NCBI RefSeq assembly: GCF_036173065.1
Contig: NZ_CP108041.1
Span: 372,001 to 436,000, forward strand
From: Rhodococcus sp. NBC_00297
GTDB taxonomy: Bacteria > Actinomycetota > Actinomycetes > Mycobacteriales > Mycobacteriaceae
DNA: 64,000 nt
Direction: 5' to 3'
Part shown: positions 17,020 to 25,780 of the stretch, one piece after another
How the letters are laid out: every line of letters starts with the position of its first letter
How positions within the stretch are numbered: position 1 is the stretch's first letter
Notes under the pieces: model-generated
Database searches by the model: none
What the model was told of the DNA's origin: nothing
The model's input: the letters and a program-made list of their open reading frames with translations, nothing else
Position numbers and translations under genes: made by a program

Positions 17020-18162
17020 ATGAGCGCACCGGCCGACAACACGTCCGATCGGGACACCGCGGCAGCGTCGACGCCCGACGGAGAGCCGGGGCCCGGTCCC
17101 GTCCCGGGACGGCCGCTGCGCACGGCCTGGCGCGTCGTCGCGAGGACGGCGGGCAAGGCGTGGGACGACTCCATCTTCGGCAAGTCCGCCACCGCCGCCT
17201 TCTGGCAGACCCTGTCGCTGCCGCCGCTGGTGCTCGCACTCCTCGGCAGCCTCACCTACATCGCGGGGTGGTTCGGACCGAACACTCTCGACATCATCGA
17301 GTCGAAGATCGTGACGTTCAGCTCCACGCTGTTCAGCGACAACGTCGTGGACGAGATCATCGCCCCCACGCTGACGGACATCCTCAACAGCGGACACGGT
17401 CCCGTCGTGTCCGTGGGCTTCCTGCTGTCGTTGTGGGCCGGCTCGTCGGCGATCTCCACCTTCGTCGACTCCATCGTCGAGGCGCACGGTCAGCAGGACG
17501 CGCGCAACCCCGTGTGGCAGCGCATCTTCGCCCTGCTGCTGTACGTCGCGTTCCTGATCGTCGCGGTGTTCGTCCTGCCCCTCGTCGCGCTGGGGCCCAC
17601 CATCATCGGTCGGGTGCTGCCGTCGTCGTGGTTCGAGATCGGCTCACAGGTGATCGACATCGCGTACTACCCGGGTGTCGGACTGCTGCTCATCGTCGGC
17701 CTGACGACGCTCTACAAGGTGGCTCTGCACACCTCGCTGCCGTGGCACCGCCTGCTCGGCGGATCGCTGCTGGCCGGAGTGTTCTTCATGCTAGCGAGTG
17801 CGGTGCTGCGCACCTACCTGTCCTGGGTGACCGGAACGGGCTACACCTACGGCGCGCTCGCGGCTCCGATCGCCTTCCTGCTCTTCACGTTCTTCCTGGG
17901 ATTCGCGGTGGTGCTGGGGGCGGAGTTCAACGCCACGGTCCAGGAGTTCTGGCCGGCGCGCGCCACACGCATGGACCAGGTCAAGGGATGGATCGCCGAG
18001 AAGGCAGCCGATCCGGGTGCGGGCACCGTCGGCGCTCTCGGCCGGCTGGCCACCGGCCCGATCCGCATCGCACGGTCGGATCGGGACGGCGGCGAGTCAC
18101 CGGAGAAGCGTCAGGTGACGCGTGATCGGCAGGATCACTCGCCCTTGCGCAAGCCGTCGTAG
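17020..18162 (+). CDS. YihY/BrkB-family inner membrane protein
   Basis: 380 residues. YihY/virulence factor BrkB fold (~45-330) with six helices: FWQTLSLPPLVLALLGSLTY, SVGFLLSLWAGSSAISTFVD, IFALLLYVAFLIVAVFVLPL, the GVGLLLIVGLTTLYKVALHT segment with a PWHRLLGGSLLAGVFF loop, and YGALAAPIAFLLFTFFLGFA. Counterpart Rv2707. ATG 17020 has GGAG ~6 bases upstream. The C-terminal ~60 residues are cytosolic and basic. Transport function is unproven. The 3' end overlaps the convergent DUF3039 gene by 28 bp. Confidence 0.85.
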   Translation: MSAPADNTSDRDTAAASTPDGEPGPGPVPGRPLRTAWRVVARTAGKAWDDSIFGKSATAAFWQTLSLPPLVLALLGSLTYIAGWFGPNTLDIIESKIVTFSSTLFSDNVVDEIIAPTLTDILNSGHGPVVSVGFLLSLWAGSSAISTFVDSIVEAHGQQDARNPVWQRIFALLLYVAFLIVAVFVLPLVALGPTIIGRVLPSSWFEIGSQVIDIAYYPGVGLLLIVGLTTLYKVALHTSLPWHRLLGGSLLAGVFFMLASAVLRTYLSWVTGTGYTYGALAAPIAFLLFTFFLGFAVVLGAEFNATVQEFWPARATRMDQVKGWIAEKAADPGAGTVGALGRLATGPIRIARSDRDGGESPEKRQVTRDRQDHSPLRKPS

Positions 18163-18371
18163 ACCTTCTTGCAGTCGGGGCACACGGGTGACCCGGGCTT
18201 GGCCGACTTCGTGACGGGAAAGACCTCGCCGCACAGTGCGACGACGTGGGTGCCCATCACCGCGCTCTCGGCGATGCGGTTCTTCTTCACGTAGTGGAAG
18301 AACTTCGGAGTGTCGTCGTCGGTGGTCTCGTCGGTGCTGACGTCGGGGCGTTCCTTGGTCTGCGTGCTCAT
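18135..18371 (-). CDS. DUF3039 small protein
   Basis: 78 residues: MSTQTKERPDVSTDE, then the family core KFFHYVKKNRIAESAVMGTH, VVALCGEVFPVTKSAKPGSP and VCPDCKKVYDGLRKGE. Conserved Cys residues (ALCGE, VCPDC) plus His suggest zinc binding. Equivalent to Rv2708c. CATAAT lies 6 bases upstream of ATG 18371, so it is probably leaderless. Function unknown. Confidence 0.85.
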   Translation of the reverse strand: MSTQTKERPDVSTDETTDDDTPKFFHYVKKNRIAESAVMGTHVVALCGEVFPVTKSAKPGSPVCPDCKKVYDGLRKGE

Positions 18372-18465
18372 GCATCGATTATGACGGTTGTTCCCGACAC
18401 GCGCGTCGCACATCTCACCACCTCCGATTACTGCACACTTCGTTCAGTAGTGACACAGTGGAGTC

Positions 18466-18867
18466 ATGGCACACGACGGCATCTCACCCCGCGACAGCGT
18501 TCGCGAGGCCGTACTGATCACCGAGGCACGAACGTCGGTCGAGGAACAGCACCGAGCGCGCGTGCGCAAATACCTCTTCATCATGTCTTTCCGTATCCCG
18601 GCGCTGGTCCTCGCGGCGCTGTCGTACGGCGCGTGGCAGAACCCGTGGATCGCCATGGCCATCGTCGGCGTGTCCATTCCTCTCCCGTGGATGGCAGTCC
18701 TGATCGCCAACGACCGACCGCCGCGGACCGCGGACGAGCCCAGCCGCTACGGCTGGCGGGCGACCGACTCCACCGCGCTGGAGGCCCGCAGCCACCCGGT
18801 GGTGAACCTCGACGAGGAACCCGATCTCGACCGCCGCGCGATCTCGAATCCGCGCGCCACGTCCTGA
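18466..18867 (+). CDS. DUF3099 membrane protein
   Basis: 133 residues. VLITEARTSVEEQHRARVRK is the DUF3099 N-terminal signature, followed by two transmembrane helices (~40-82: RIPALVLAALSYGAWQNPWI and AIVGVSIPLPWMAVLIANDR) and a polar tail ending HPVVNLDEEPDLDRRAIS. Equivalent to Rv2709 upstream of sigB. ATG 18466 has GTGGAG as ribosome site. Function unknown. Confidence 0.85.
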   Translation: MAHDGISPRDSVREAVLITEARTSVEEQHRARVRKYLFIMSFRIPALVLAALSYGAWQNPWIAMAIVGVSIPLPWMAVLIANDRPPRTADEPSRYGWRATDSTALEARSHPVVNLDEEPDLDRRAISNPRATS

Positions 18868-18909
18868 GACGGGTCCGTCCCGTGATCGGTCTGCTGACAC
18901 ACTGACGCG

Positions 18910-20445
18910 GTGACCGACTCGAACCACCGCACCTCGCCTCCCCCGTCCGTCCCGGTGGACGCGGACCGCCTCGTCGACCTCGCGTCCACGTTGCGGGTCG
19001 CGTTCGACCGAGCGGACTTCACCGCGGACGGGATCCTGGAGGCACTGGGCGACTCGGTTCATGCCGCGTTGGGACGTGGCGAACCCGCACCGGTGCGACG
19101 CCGGTGCGGAGAACTCGGTCCCCTCGGCACGCTCGTCCGGCTGTTCCTGCTCTCCGACGACGTGGCGATCGACGCCGCGACCACCGCCCTCGCGCCGACG
19201 ACACTCGACGCGGCGGTCGCTGCCGGCCTCCTCGAGACCGGCAGCGACACCGTGCGCAGTCTGCTCGACATCCGCCCCCTCGATCTCGGCACGGGCACGC
19301 GGTGGGTGGTGTCCGACATCGACGGCAGCATGCGCGACGTCCGTATCGGATCCGATCACGTACTCGGCGTCGGGCACGCGTCGCTGTCGCTGGTCCGCGG
19401 GACACCCACCCGTGTCGACGGGAGTCCGCCCACCGTCCTGGATCTCGGTGCCGGCTGCGGCATCCAGGCGCTCCACGCGGCGCCGTACGCCCGGTCGATC
19501 ACCGCCACCGACGTCAGCGATCGGGCCATCGCCCTCACCCGCATGACGGCTGCCCTCAACGGTCTGGACTTCGAGACGATCCCGGGCTCGTGGTTCGCAC
19601 CCGTCGCGGGGCGGACCTTCGATCGCATCGTCGCCAACCCGCCCTTCGTCGTCGGATCGGGCCGAGTCTCCCACTCCTACCGCGATTCCGGCCTGGACCT
19701 CGACGGTGCCAGCAGCCTCGTCGTGGGAGCGGCACCGGAGCATCTCGCACCCGGCGGGACCGCCTCGTTGCTCGCCTCCTGGGTTCACGTGGACGGTGAG
19801 GACTGGCGGTCACTGGTCGCCTCCTGGCTGCCGGACCACGGTGTCGACGCGTGGATCGTGCAGCGCGACATCGCGGACCCCGCTCTCTACGTGGGCACGT
19901 GGCTGCGGGACGGTGGACTCGATCTGCGAGACCCGGCCGTCGACGAGACGGCGACCGCCTGGCTCGATCACCTCGACGCCGCCGGCGTCACGGGTGTCGG
20001 GTTCGGCTTCGTGTACCTCCGCCGGACCGACCGGCCCACCAGCGTCCTCGCGGAGGACCTGATGCACGGGTACGAGGATCCCCTCGGCGACGAGGCACTC
20101 GACGTCCTGGACCGGGTGGACTGGCTCCGCACACACGATCTGCTCGACGAGTGTGTGGCCGTCGCCCCGACCACGGCACTCGAAGAGGTCTCCACCCCCG
20201 ATCCGGACGGTGGGTGGACCACCGTCGTACGCCGGGTCCACCGCGGCGACGGGCCCGCGTGGTCCCACGAGATCGACGCGGACGGGGCGGCACTCCTGGC
20301 CGGGATGCGCGCGGGCGGACTGACGGTCGGCGACCTCACCGAGCTTCTCGCGGCCGCACGCGGTGTGGACGCCGCGGAGCTGACGGACTCGGTCGTCGCG
20401 TTGGTCGCAGGGCTCGTCGTGCACGGGTTGGTGATCCCCACCTGA
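18910..20445 (+). CDS. SAM-dependent methyltransferase (HemK/RsmC-like)
   Basis: 511 residues. An N-terminal helical domain (~1-120), then a Rossmann methyltransferase: VLDLGAGCGIQALHAAPYAR (~177, motif I), ITATDVSDRAIALTRMTAAL (motif II), and FDRIVANPPFVVGSGRVSHS (~235, NPPF catalytic motif typical of N-methylation of Gln or exocyclic base amines). The C-terminal ~200 residues carry YLRRTDRPTSVLAEDLMHGY and a winged-helix-like end. The substrate is not clear: a release factor, ribosomal protein or rRNA base are options. GTG 18910 is the start. It lies just upstream of sigB, with its own stop 147 bp before it. Confidence 0.8.
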   Translation: MTDSNHRTSPPPSVPVDADRLVDLASTLRVAFDRADFTADGILEALGDSVHAALGRGEPAPVRRRCGELGPLGTLVRLFLLSDDVAIDAATTALAPTTLDAAVAAGLLETGSDTVRSLLDIRPLDLGTGTRWVVSDIDGSMRDVRIGSDHVLGVGHASLSLVRGTPTRVDGSPPTVLDLGAGCGIQALHAAPYARSITATDVSDRAIALTRMTAALNGLDFETIPGSWFAPVAGRTFDRIVANPPFVVGSGRVSHSYRDSGLDLDGASSLVVGAAPEHLAPGGTASLLASWVHVDGEDWRSLVASWLPDHGVDAWIVQRDIADPALYVGTWLRDGGLDLRDPAVDETATAWLDHLDAAGVTGVGFGFVYLRRTDRPTSVLAEDLMHGYEDPLGDEALDVLDRVDWLRTHDLLDECVAVAPTTALEEVSTPDPDGGWTTVVRRVHRGDGPAWSHEIDADGAALLAGMRAGGLTVGDLTELLAAARGVDAAELTDSVVALVAGLVVHGLVIPT

Positions 20446-20529
20446 GCCGAGCAGTCGTTTCTCTCAGCAACTTCTCAGGGCTGAGGTGGTGAAACCGCAG
20501 CTCAGAGTGTTTGACGGAGGTGGGCTTCG

Positions 20530-20556
20530 GGAACTTTTCTGACGTGTCCCGGCGTT
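20530..20556 (+). promoter_or_regulatory. ECF-type promoter of sigB (SigE/SigH-like)
   Basis: GGAAC at 20530-20534 and CGTT at 20553-20556, separated by 18 bases. This fits the GGAAC-N16-19-CGTT consensus of stress ECF sigma factors and would start transcription near 20562, ~31 bases before ATG 20593. Confidence 0.65.
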
Positions 20557-20592
20557 GTAGCCAGTGAGACACCACCGATCAGGAGGCACGTC

Positions 20593-21561
20593 ATGACCAG
20601 CCCCACCACCATTCGCCCTCGACCGAGTGATGCCGACCTGGATGCACAGAGCCCGGCAGCGGACCTCGTTCGCGTCTACCTCAACGGTATCGGCCGCACG
20701 GCTCTGCTGACGGCCGCGGAGGAAGTCGATCTGGCGAAGAAGATCGAGGTGGGTCTGTACGCGACCCATGTGCTCGCGACCGGCAAGCGCCTCTCCCCCG
20801 CCAAGAAGCGTGACCTCGCGCTCATCGTCCGCGAGGGCCAGTCCGCTCGGGCACACCTCCTCGAGGCCAACCTCCGTCTCGTCGTCTCACTCGCCAAGCG
20901 CTACACGGGCCGCGGGATGCCGCTGCTGGACCTCATCCAGGAGGGCAACCTGGGTCTGATCCGTGCGATGGAGAAGTTCGACTACGCCAAGGGCTTCAAG
21001 TTCTCGACGTACGCCACCTGGTGGATCCGTCAGGCCATCACGCGCGGCATGGCGGACCAGAGCCGCACCATCCGTCTCCCCGTGCACCTGGTGGAGCAGG
21101 TGAACAAGCTCGCGCGGATCAAGCGTGAGCTGCACCAGCAGCTCGGCCGCGAGGCCACCGACGACGAGCTCGCCGAGGAGTCCGGCATCCCGGTCGAGAA
21201 GATCGCGGATCTGCTCGACCACAGCCGAGACCCGGTGTCGCTCGACATGCCCGTCGGCAGCGACGAGGAGGCGCCGCTGGGCGACTTCATCGAGGACTCG
21301 GAGGCCACGTCCGCCGAGAACGCCGTGATCGCCGGGCTGCTGCACACCGACGTGCGCAGCGTGCTCGCCACGCTGGACGAGCGTGAGCAACAGGTCATCC
21401 GGTTGCGCTACGGCCTCGACGACGGTCAGCCGCGTACCCTCGACCAGATCGGCAAGCTGTTCGGCCTCTCGCGTGAGCGCGTACGCCAGATCGAGCGTGA
21501 GGTCATGGGCAAGCTGCGTCAGGGCGACCGCGCCGAGCGACTGCGGTCCTACGCCAGCTGA
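20593..21561 (+). CDS. sigB: RNA polymerase sigma factor SigB (group 2)
   Basis: 322 residues, lacking the long N-terminal extension of SigA but otherwise collinear: [20 protein letters not shown] (1.2), [20 protein letters not shown] (2.1), [20 protein letters not shown] (2.4), [17 protein letters not shown] (4.2). It is the general stress and stationary-phase sigma of mycobacteria and relatives. ATG 20593 has an AGGAGG Shine-Dalgarno. An ECF-type promoter lies directly upstream and a strong terminator follows. Confidence 0.97.
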   Translation: MTSPTTIRPRPSDADLDAQSPAADLVRVYLNGIGRTALLTAAEEVDLAKKIEVGLYATHVLATGKRLSPAKKRDLALIVREGQSARAHLLEANLRLVVSLAKRYTGRGMPLLDLIQEGNLGLIRAMEKFDYAKGFKFSTYATWWIRQAITRGMADQSRTIRLPVHLVEQVNKLARIKRELHQQLGREATDDELAEESGIPVEKIADLLDHSRDPVSLDMPVGSDEEAPLGDFIEDSEATSAENAVIAGLLHTDVRSVLATLDEREQQVIRLRYGLDDGQPRTLDQIGKLFGLSRERVRQIEREVMGKLRQGDRAERLRSYAS

Positions 21562-21580
21562 TCGTCCCCCGCATCACGAG

Positions 21581-21610
21581 ACAGGCCCCCGGCTCTCGCC
21601 GGGGGCCTGT
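21581..21610. terminator. Perfect 13-bp hairpin terminator after sigB
   Basis: Arms 21581-21593 and 21598-21610 around the loop TCTC, 20 bases after the sigB stop. It also serves the convergent acetyltransferase gene ending at 21625. Confidence 0.88.
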
Positions 21611-21624
21611 CGTCGATGACGGGC

Positions 21625-24360
21625 TCAGCGCAGGCGACGGGGGCCCAGATCGATACGGCTGGGCTCGGGTCCGATACGGATCCGTGCGTCGGTGGTCTCC
21701 GCGCCACTCGGTGACGCGAGGACCGGGTCGCACACCAGCTCGCGCACCTCGGACAGATCGTCCGCCAGTGTGGAGACCCGGAGCACGACGTCCACCAGCG
21801 CGCCCTTGTTCACCGGGGACGCGGTGCGGTACCCCGACAGCATCGGCGCGGCCCGCGGTGCGTCGATGAGCTCCGCGGCTTCCCTCTCGGTGAGTGGGAG
21901 CACGCGGTACGCCCTGTCTCCCAGCAGATCCGACATGATGCCGGACAGCCCGAACGACACCAGTGAGCCGAACGACGGATCGTCCTGGACCCGCACCAGG
22001 CACCCGATCCCCTTGGTCGCCATCCGCTGCACCTGCATCACCGGGGTGCCCGATGCCTCGAACAGATCCCGGTACGCGCGGGCGACGGCGTCCGGCCCCA
22101 CGACGTCGAGGCGGACTCCGCTCAGGTCGGGGCGGTGTCGCCACTGATCGCCGGTGGCCTTCACCGCGACGGGTCCTCCCAGCTCGCGGGCCGCCTCCAC
22201 CGCCTCGGCCTCGTCCGTCACCGTGCGGAAGGCGGCGATCTCCACGCCGTAGCACCGCAGCAACTGCTCGGTCTCGACGTCAGAGAGCCACCGCCCCGAG
22301 GGACTGGCCGCCATCCAGCCGGCCACTAGTGCGCGCGCCGCGTCGGCGTCGACGCCGCCGGGCCGCACCACACTGTCGGCCGGTCGATTCAGCCACGAGG
22401 CGTACCGCCACGCCTTCTGCAACGCATAGACCGCCCGCGCCGGGTCGGGATAGGACGGCACCGATCCGCGGATCGGCGTTCCGTCGTCGCCGCGGACCGC
22501 CAGCACGTCCGGAATGCCCTCGGCGGCGAGGAAGGTCGTCAGCACCGGCTTGTCGGCGCCGCGGACCGCCGCGCCGAGTGCCTCGGCGTAGGAGGCGACA
22601 CGGACGGCGACCGGAGGCACGAAGACCGCGAGAACGGTGTCCACGTCGTCCGACCGCAGCGCCGTGGTGACCGCGGCCGCGAACTCCTCCGGCGTGGCCT
22701 GCGCGCCCACGTCGACCGGGTCCGGTGCGGTCATGCCGCTGTCGCGTGCGGCGTCGACGGCGAGGACGCCGAGCGCCGTCGAGTTGCCGACCACCGCGAC
22801 CCGCGGACCTGCCGGCAGCGGCTGATAACCCAGAAGGATGGCGCAGTCGAACAGTTCGGCGATCGAGTCGACCTGGATCACTCCCGCCTGCTCGAAGAGG
22901 GCACGCACGATCGTGTCGTCGATGTCCGTGCCGGTCGCCAGCGCGGGCGGCACGGCTCCGCGTCCGCTCTTGACCGCGACGATCGGCTTGGACCGCGCGA
23001 CCCGGCGCGCGATGCGCCAGAACTTGCGGGCGTTGCCGAAGCTCTCGAGGTAGAGCAGGACCACCTCGGTGGCCTCGTCCTGGTCCCAGTACTGCAGCAG
23101 GTCGTTGCCGGACAGGTCGGCGCGGTTGCCGGCGGAGACGAACGTCGACAGTCCCAGGAGCCGTTTCGACGCCTGCGCCAGGATGGCGATACCCAGGGCA
23201 CCCGACTGGCAGAAGAAGCCCACGCGTCCGCGACCCGGGAGGTCCGTCGCGAGCGTGGCGTTGAGCGACACCGCGGGATCGAGGTTCGCGACGCCGAGAG
23301 CATTGGGGCCGACCAGGCGCATGCCGTGTGCACGAGCGGAGTGCACCAGGCGCCGTTCGTTCGCGCGCCCGTCCTCTCCCGTCTCACCGAACCCGGACGA
23401 GACCACCACCAGCGCCTTCACGCCCTTGGCGAGACAGTCGTCGAGCACCGCGTCGATCTGGTCGGCCGGCACGGCGGCCACCGCGAGATCCACCTCGTCG
23501 GGAATGTCCCGCACCGTCGGGTACGCGCGCACTCCGCGCACCGACGTGTGTTCCGCGTTCACGGGATAGACGGGTCCGGTGAACGACCCGCGCAGCAGGT
23601 TGGTCAGCACCGCGTTGCCCACCTTCTCGGGGTCCGTCGAGGCACCGATGACGGCGACGGAGCGTGGGCCGAGCACGTTGCGGACGCTGCGGGCCTCGGC
23701 CGCGCGCTCGCGGGAGTTGCGCACCTGGACGAGCGCGTCGCTGGGATCGATGTCGAAGTCCAGGTTGAGCACGCCGCCGTCGAAGCTGCGACTGACCTGG
23801 TAGCCGGCCTGCCGGAACACGGTGACCATATTGCGGTTCTCCGCGAGGACCTCGGCGACGAAGCGGCGCACCCCGTTCTCGGCGGCCGCCCCCGCCAGAT
23901 GCTCGAGCAGGATCGGACCGAGCCCACGACCCTGGTGCGCGTCGGCGACGACGAAGGCCACCTCGGCGGAGTTGCCGTCGCCCTGCGGCAGGCGCTCGTA
24001 CCGGCCGACGGCGATGATCTCGTCGCCGAGCGTCGCGACGAGGGCCACCCGCGACGTGTGATCGACCGTCGTGAAGTTGAGGATGTCGCGCTTGGGCATG
24101 GTGGGGTACGGACCGAAGTAGCGCAGGTATCGCGTCCGCTCGGACAGCTTGCCGTGGAACTCGACCAGGGCGTCGGCGTCACCGGGCACGATCGGCCGCA
24201 GATGCACCACGCGGCCGTCGGACGCGAGCACGTCGGCGGCCCAGTGCCGCGGGTAGTTCTCGGCCCGCTGCCGCTCGAGCTCCTTCGGATCCGGCGGCGT
24301 CGGCGCGTCCGGTGCCGTCTGCGCTGTCGGTGTCTCGGGTGCGGGTGTCTCGTCAGTCAC
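21625..24360 (-). CDS. Fused GNAT acetyltransferase / NDP-forming acyl-CoA synthetase-like protein (Pat-type)
   Basis: 911 residues. A Pro-rich head (1-28), GNAT domain (~45-205; acetyl-CoA site AHQGRGLGPILLEHLAGA at ~141-158), CoA-binding Rossmann (~230-350; PRSVAVIGASTDPEKVGNAV), succinyl-CoA-ligase-like domains (~370-650; GFFCQSGALGIAILAQAS) and an ATP-grasp domain at the C-terminus. The ligase segment after VAVKSGRGAV reads PPALATGTDID, without the SHTG histidine needed for ligase chemistry. The whole therefore looks like a protein lysine acetyltransferase of the Pat/PatZ family with a non-catalytic sensor half. GTG 24360 overlaps the acuC stop by 8 bases, so acetylation and deacetylation genes form one unit. 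Confidence 0.88.
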   Translation of the reverse strand: MTDETPAPETPTAQTAPDAPTPPDPKELERQRAENYPRHWAADVLASDGRVVHLRPIVPGDADALVEFHGKLSERTRYLRYFGPYPTMPKRDILNFTTVDHTSRVALVATLGDEIIAVGRYERLPQGDGNSAEVAFVVADAHQGRGLGPILLEHLAGAAAENGVRRFVAEVLAENRNMVTVFRQAGYQVSRSFDGGVLNLDFDIDPSDALVQVRNSRERAAEARSVRNVLGPRSVAVIGASTDPEKVGNAVLTNLLRGSFTGPVYPVNAEHTSVRGVRAYPTVRDIPDEVDLAVAAVPADQIDAVLDDCLAKGVKALVVVSSGFGETGEDGRANERRLVHSARAHGMRLVGPNALGVANLDPAVSLNATLATDLPGRGRVGFFCQSGALGIAILAQASKRLLGLSTFVSAGNRADLSGNDLLQYWDQDEATEVVLLYLESFGNARKFWRIARRVARSKPIVAVKSGRGAVPPALATGTDIDDTIVRALFEQAGVIQVDSIAELFDCAILLGYQPLPAGPRVAVVGNSTALGVLAVDAARDSGMTAPDPVDVGAQATPEEFAAAVTTALRSDDVDTVLAVFVPPVAVRVASYAEALGAAVRGADKPVLTTFLAAEGIPDVLAVRGDDGTPIRGSVPSYPDPARAVYALQKAWRYASWLNRPADSVVRPGGVDADAARALVAGWMAASPSGRWLSDVETEQLLRCYGVEIAAFRTVTDEAEAVEAARELGGPVAVKATGDQWRHRPDLSGVRLDVVGPDAVARAYRDLFEASGTPVMQVQRMATKGIGCLVRVQDDPSFGSLVSFGLSGIMSDLLGDRAYRVLPLTEREAAELIDAPRAAPMLSGYRTASPVNKGALVDVVLRVSTLADDLSEVRELVCDPVLASPSGAETTDARIRIGPEPSRIDLGPRRLR

Positions 24361-25618
24361 GCGGATCCTCCGGGTCGAGTCCCCACAGCGGGTAGACGGC
24401 GCGGCGGGTGGCCACGATGGCGGTGTCGATGCGTTGGATGGCGCGATCGACGTGCTCGACACCCGACTCCGGGGAACCACCCGGCCCGTCCCACGGCGGG
24501 TAGTCCACGTCGCCGTCGTCGCTCATCGTGGACGGCAGGTCGATGCTCGGCGCGGCGAGCCGCACCTTCTCGTGCCACTCGTCCGGAATGGACGTCGTCG
24601 GATCGAGATCGCGGTCGAGCACCGCGGCGATGAGATGGGTCCAGGCACGGGGCACCACCCGCACCAACCCGTATCCGCCACCCCCCACCGCGAGCCACCG
24701 GCCCTCACAGACCTGGTCGGCGAGGTCGCGCATCGCACGGAACGCGGCGCGCTGACCGTCCACGGTGAGTCCCAGATCGGCGAGCGGATCCTCCCGATGA
24801 CTGTCCACGCCGCACTGGCTGATGATGATCTGCGGCTTGAACGCCGCCACCGCTCCGGGCACCACCGCGTGAAACGCCCTCAGCCACAACCGGTCTCCCG
24901 TGCCGGGCAGGACCGGCACGTTGACGGAGGTGCCCTCCGCGGCGTCGGCACCCACCTCGGTGGACCATCCGGTGTTGGGCCACAGCGTGGCCGGGTGCTG
25001 GTGCACCGAGACCGTCATGACGCGGGGATCGGCGAGGAACGCCGCCTGGACACCGTCACCGTGATGAGCGTCCACGTCGATGTAGGCGATGCGGTCGTAC
25101 CCGTTGTCGAGCAGCCACGAGATGGCGATGGCCGCGTCGTTGTAGACGCAGAAGCCCGACGCCCAGTCCGCCATGGCGTGGTGCATGCCCCCGCCGATGC
25201 TCACCGCGCGGCGCGAGCGTCCCGACGCGATGGCCCGCGCGGCGGTCAGGGTGCCACCCGCGATGACCGCACTGGCCTCGTGCATGTCGGGGAACACCGG
25301 ATTGTCCTCGGATCCGAGACCGTGCAGCACCTCGGACGCCCGCGAACCCAGCGGCAGGTCACGCGGCGCGCGCTTGACCGCCTCGACGTACCCCGGTGTG
25401 TGCACCCGTAACAGCTCACTGTCCGACGCGACCTCCGGCGGCAGCAGTTCGGTCCCCTCGAGCAGACCGATCCCCCGTGCCAGATCCATGGTGAGTGCGA
25501 GGCGGGTGGGATTCATCGGGTGGTCGTCGCTCCACCGGTAGTTCAGGTAGTCCGCGCTCCAGACCAGAGCGGGCTGCCCCGGAGGCGACTGCGATGTCGA
25601 GGACGACTGCAGAGTCAT
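24353..25618 (-). CDS. acuC: Histone-deacetylase-family protein deacetylase AcuC
   Basis: 421 residues, zinc-dependent class I HDAC fold. SADYLNYRWSDDHPMNPTRL at the N-terminus, SIGGGMHHAMADWASGFCVY (charge-relay His-His), YIDVDAHHGDGVQ (zinc Asp/His), SQCGVDSHREDPLADLGLTV (zinc Asp) and LAVGGGGYGLVRVVPRAW (Gly-rich Tyr loop). AcuC removes acetyl groups from lysines, classically activating acetyl-CoA synthetase. ATG 25618 is supported by a -10 TAGGTT 7 bases upstream. It is the first gene of the operon with the Pat-like acetyltransferase. Confidence 0.92.
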   Translation of the reverse strand: MTLQSSSTSQSPPGQPALVWSADYLNYRWSDDHPMNPTRLALTMDLARGIGLLEGTELLPPEVASDSELLRVHTPGYVEAVKRAPRDLPLGSRASEVLHGLGSEDNPVFPDMHEASAVIAGGTLTAARAIASGRSRRAVSIGGGMHHAMADWASGFCVYNDAAIAISWLLDNGYDRIAYIDVDAHHGDGVQAAFLADPRVMTVSVHQHPATLWPNTGWSTEVGADAAEGTSVNVPVLPGTGDRLWLRAFHAVVPGAVAAFKPQIIISQCGVDSHREDPLADLGLTVDGQRAAFRAMRDLADQVCEGRWLAVGGGGYGLVRVVPRAWTHLIAAVLDRDLDPTTSIPDEWHEKVRLAAPSIDLPSTMSDDGDVDYPPWDGPGGSPESGVEHVDRAIQRIDTAIVATRRAVYPLWGLDPEDPRD

Positions 25619-25625
25619 GGCCCTC

Positions 25626-25631
25626 AACCTA
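25626..25631 (-). promoter_or_regulatory. -10 element for acuC, leaderless type
   Basis: TAGGTT on the minus strand, 7 bases before ATG 25618. The intervening GAGGGCC resembles a ribosome site but is too close to the start for normal use. Confidence 0.45.
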
Positions 25632-25751
25632 CGTGTCCGATTCGGCGTTCGTGATCGACTCGCGCACACGTGCTCGACGGGTCGTGGCAGGGCGGACACA
25701 CCGCGGCTCACCACGCCGCACCTGGACCCACCGGTGAACCGTCCGTACCGG

Positions 25752-25757
25752 TAGAAT
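25752..25757 (+). promoter_or_regulatory. -10 element for ideR
   Basis: TAGAAT, a near-consensus SigA -10, 23 bases before GTG 25781. It implies a ~16-base leader containing the GAAGGG ribosome site. Confidence 0.5.
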
Positions 25758-25780
25758 CCACGACGACGAAGGGTGTGATT

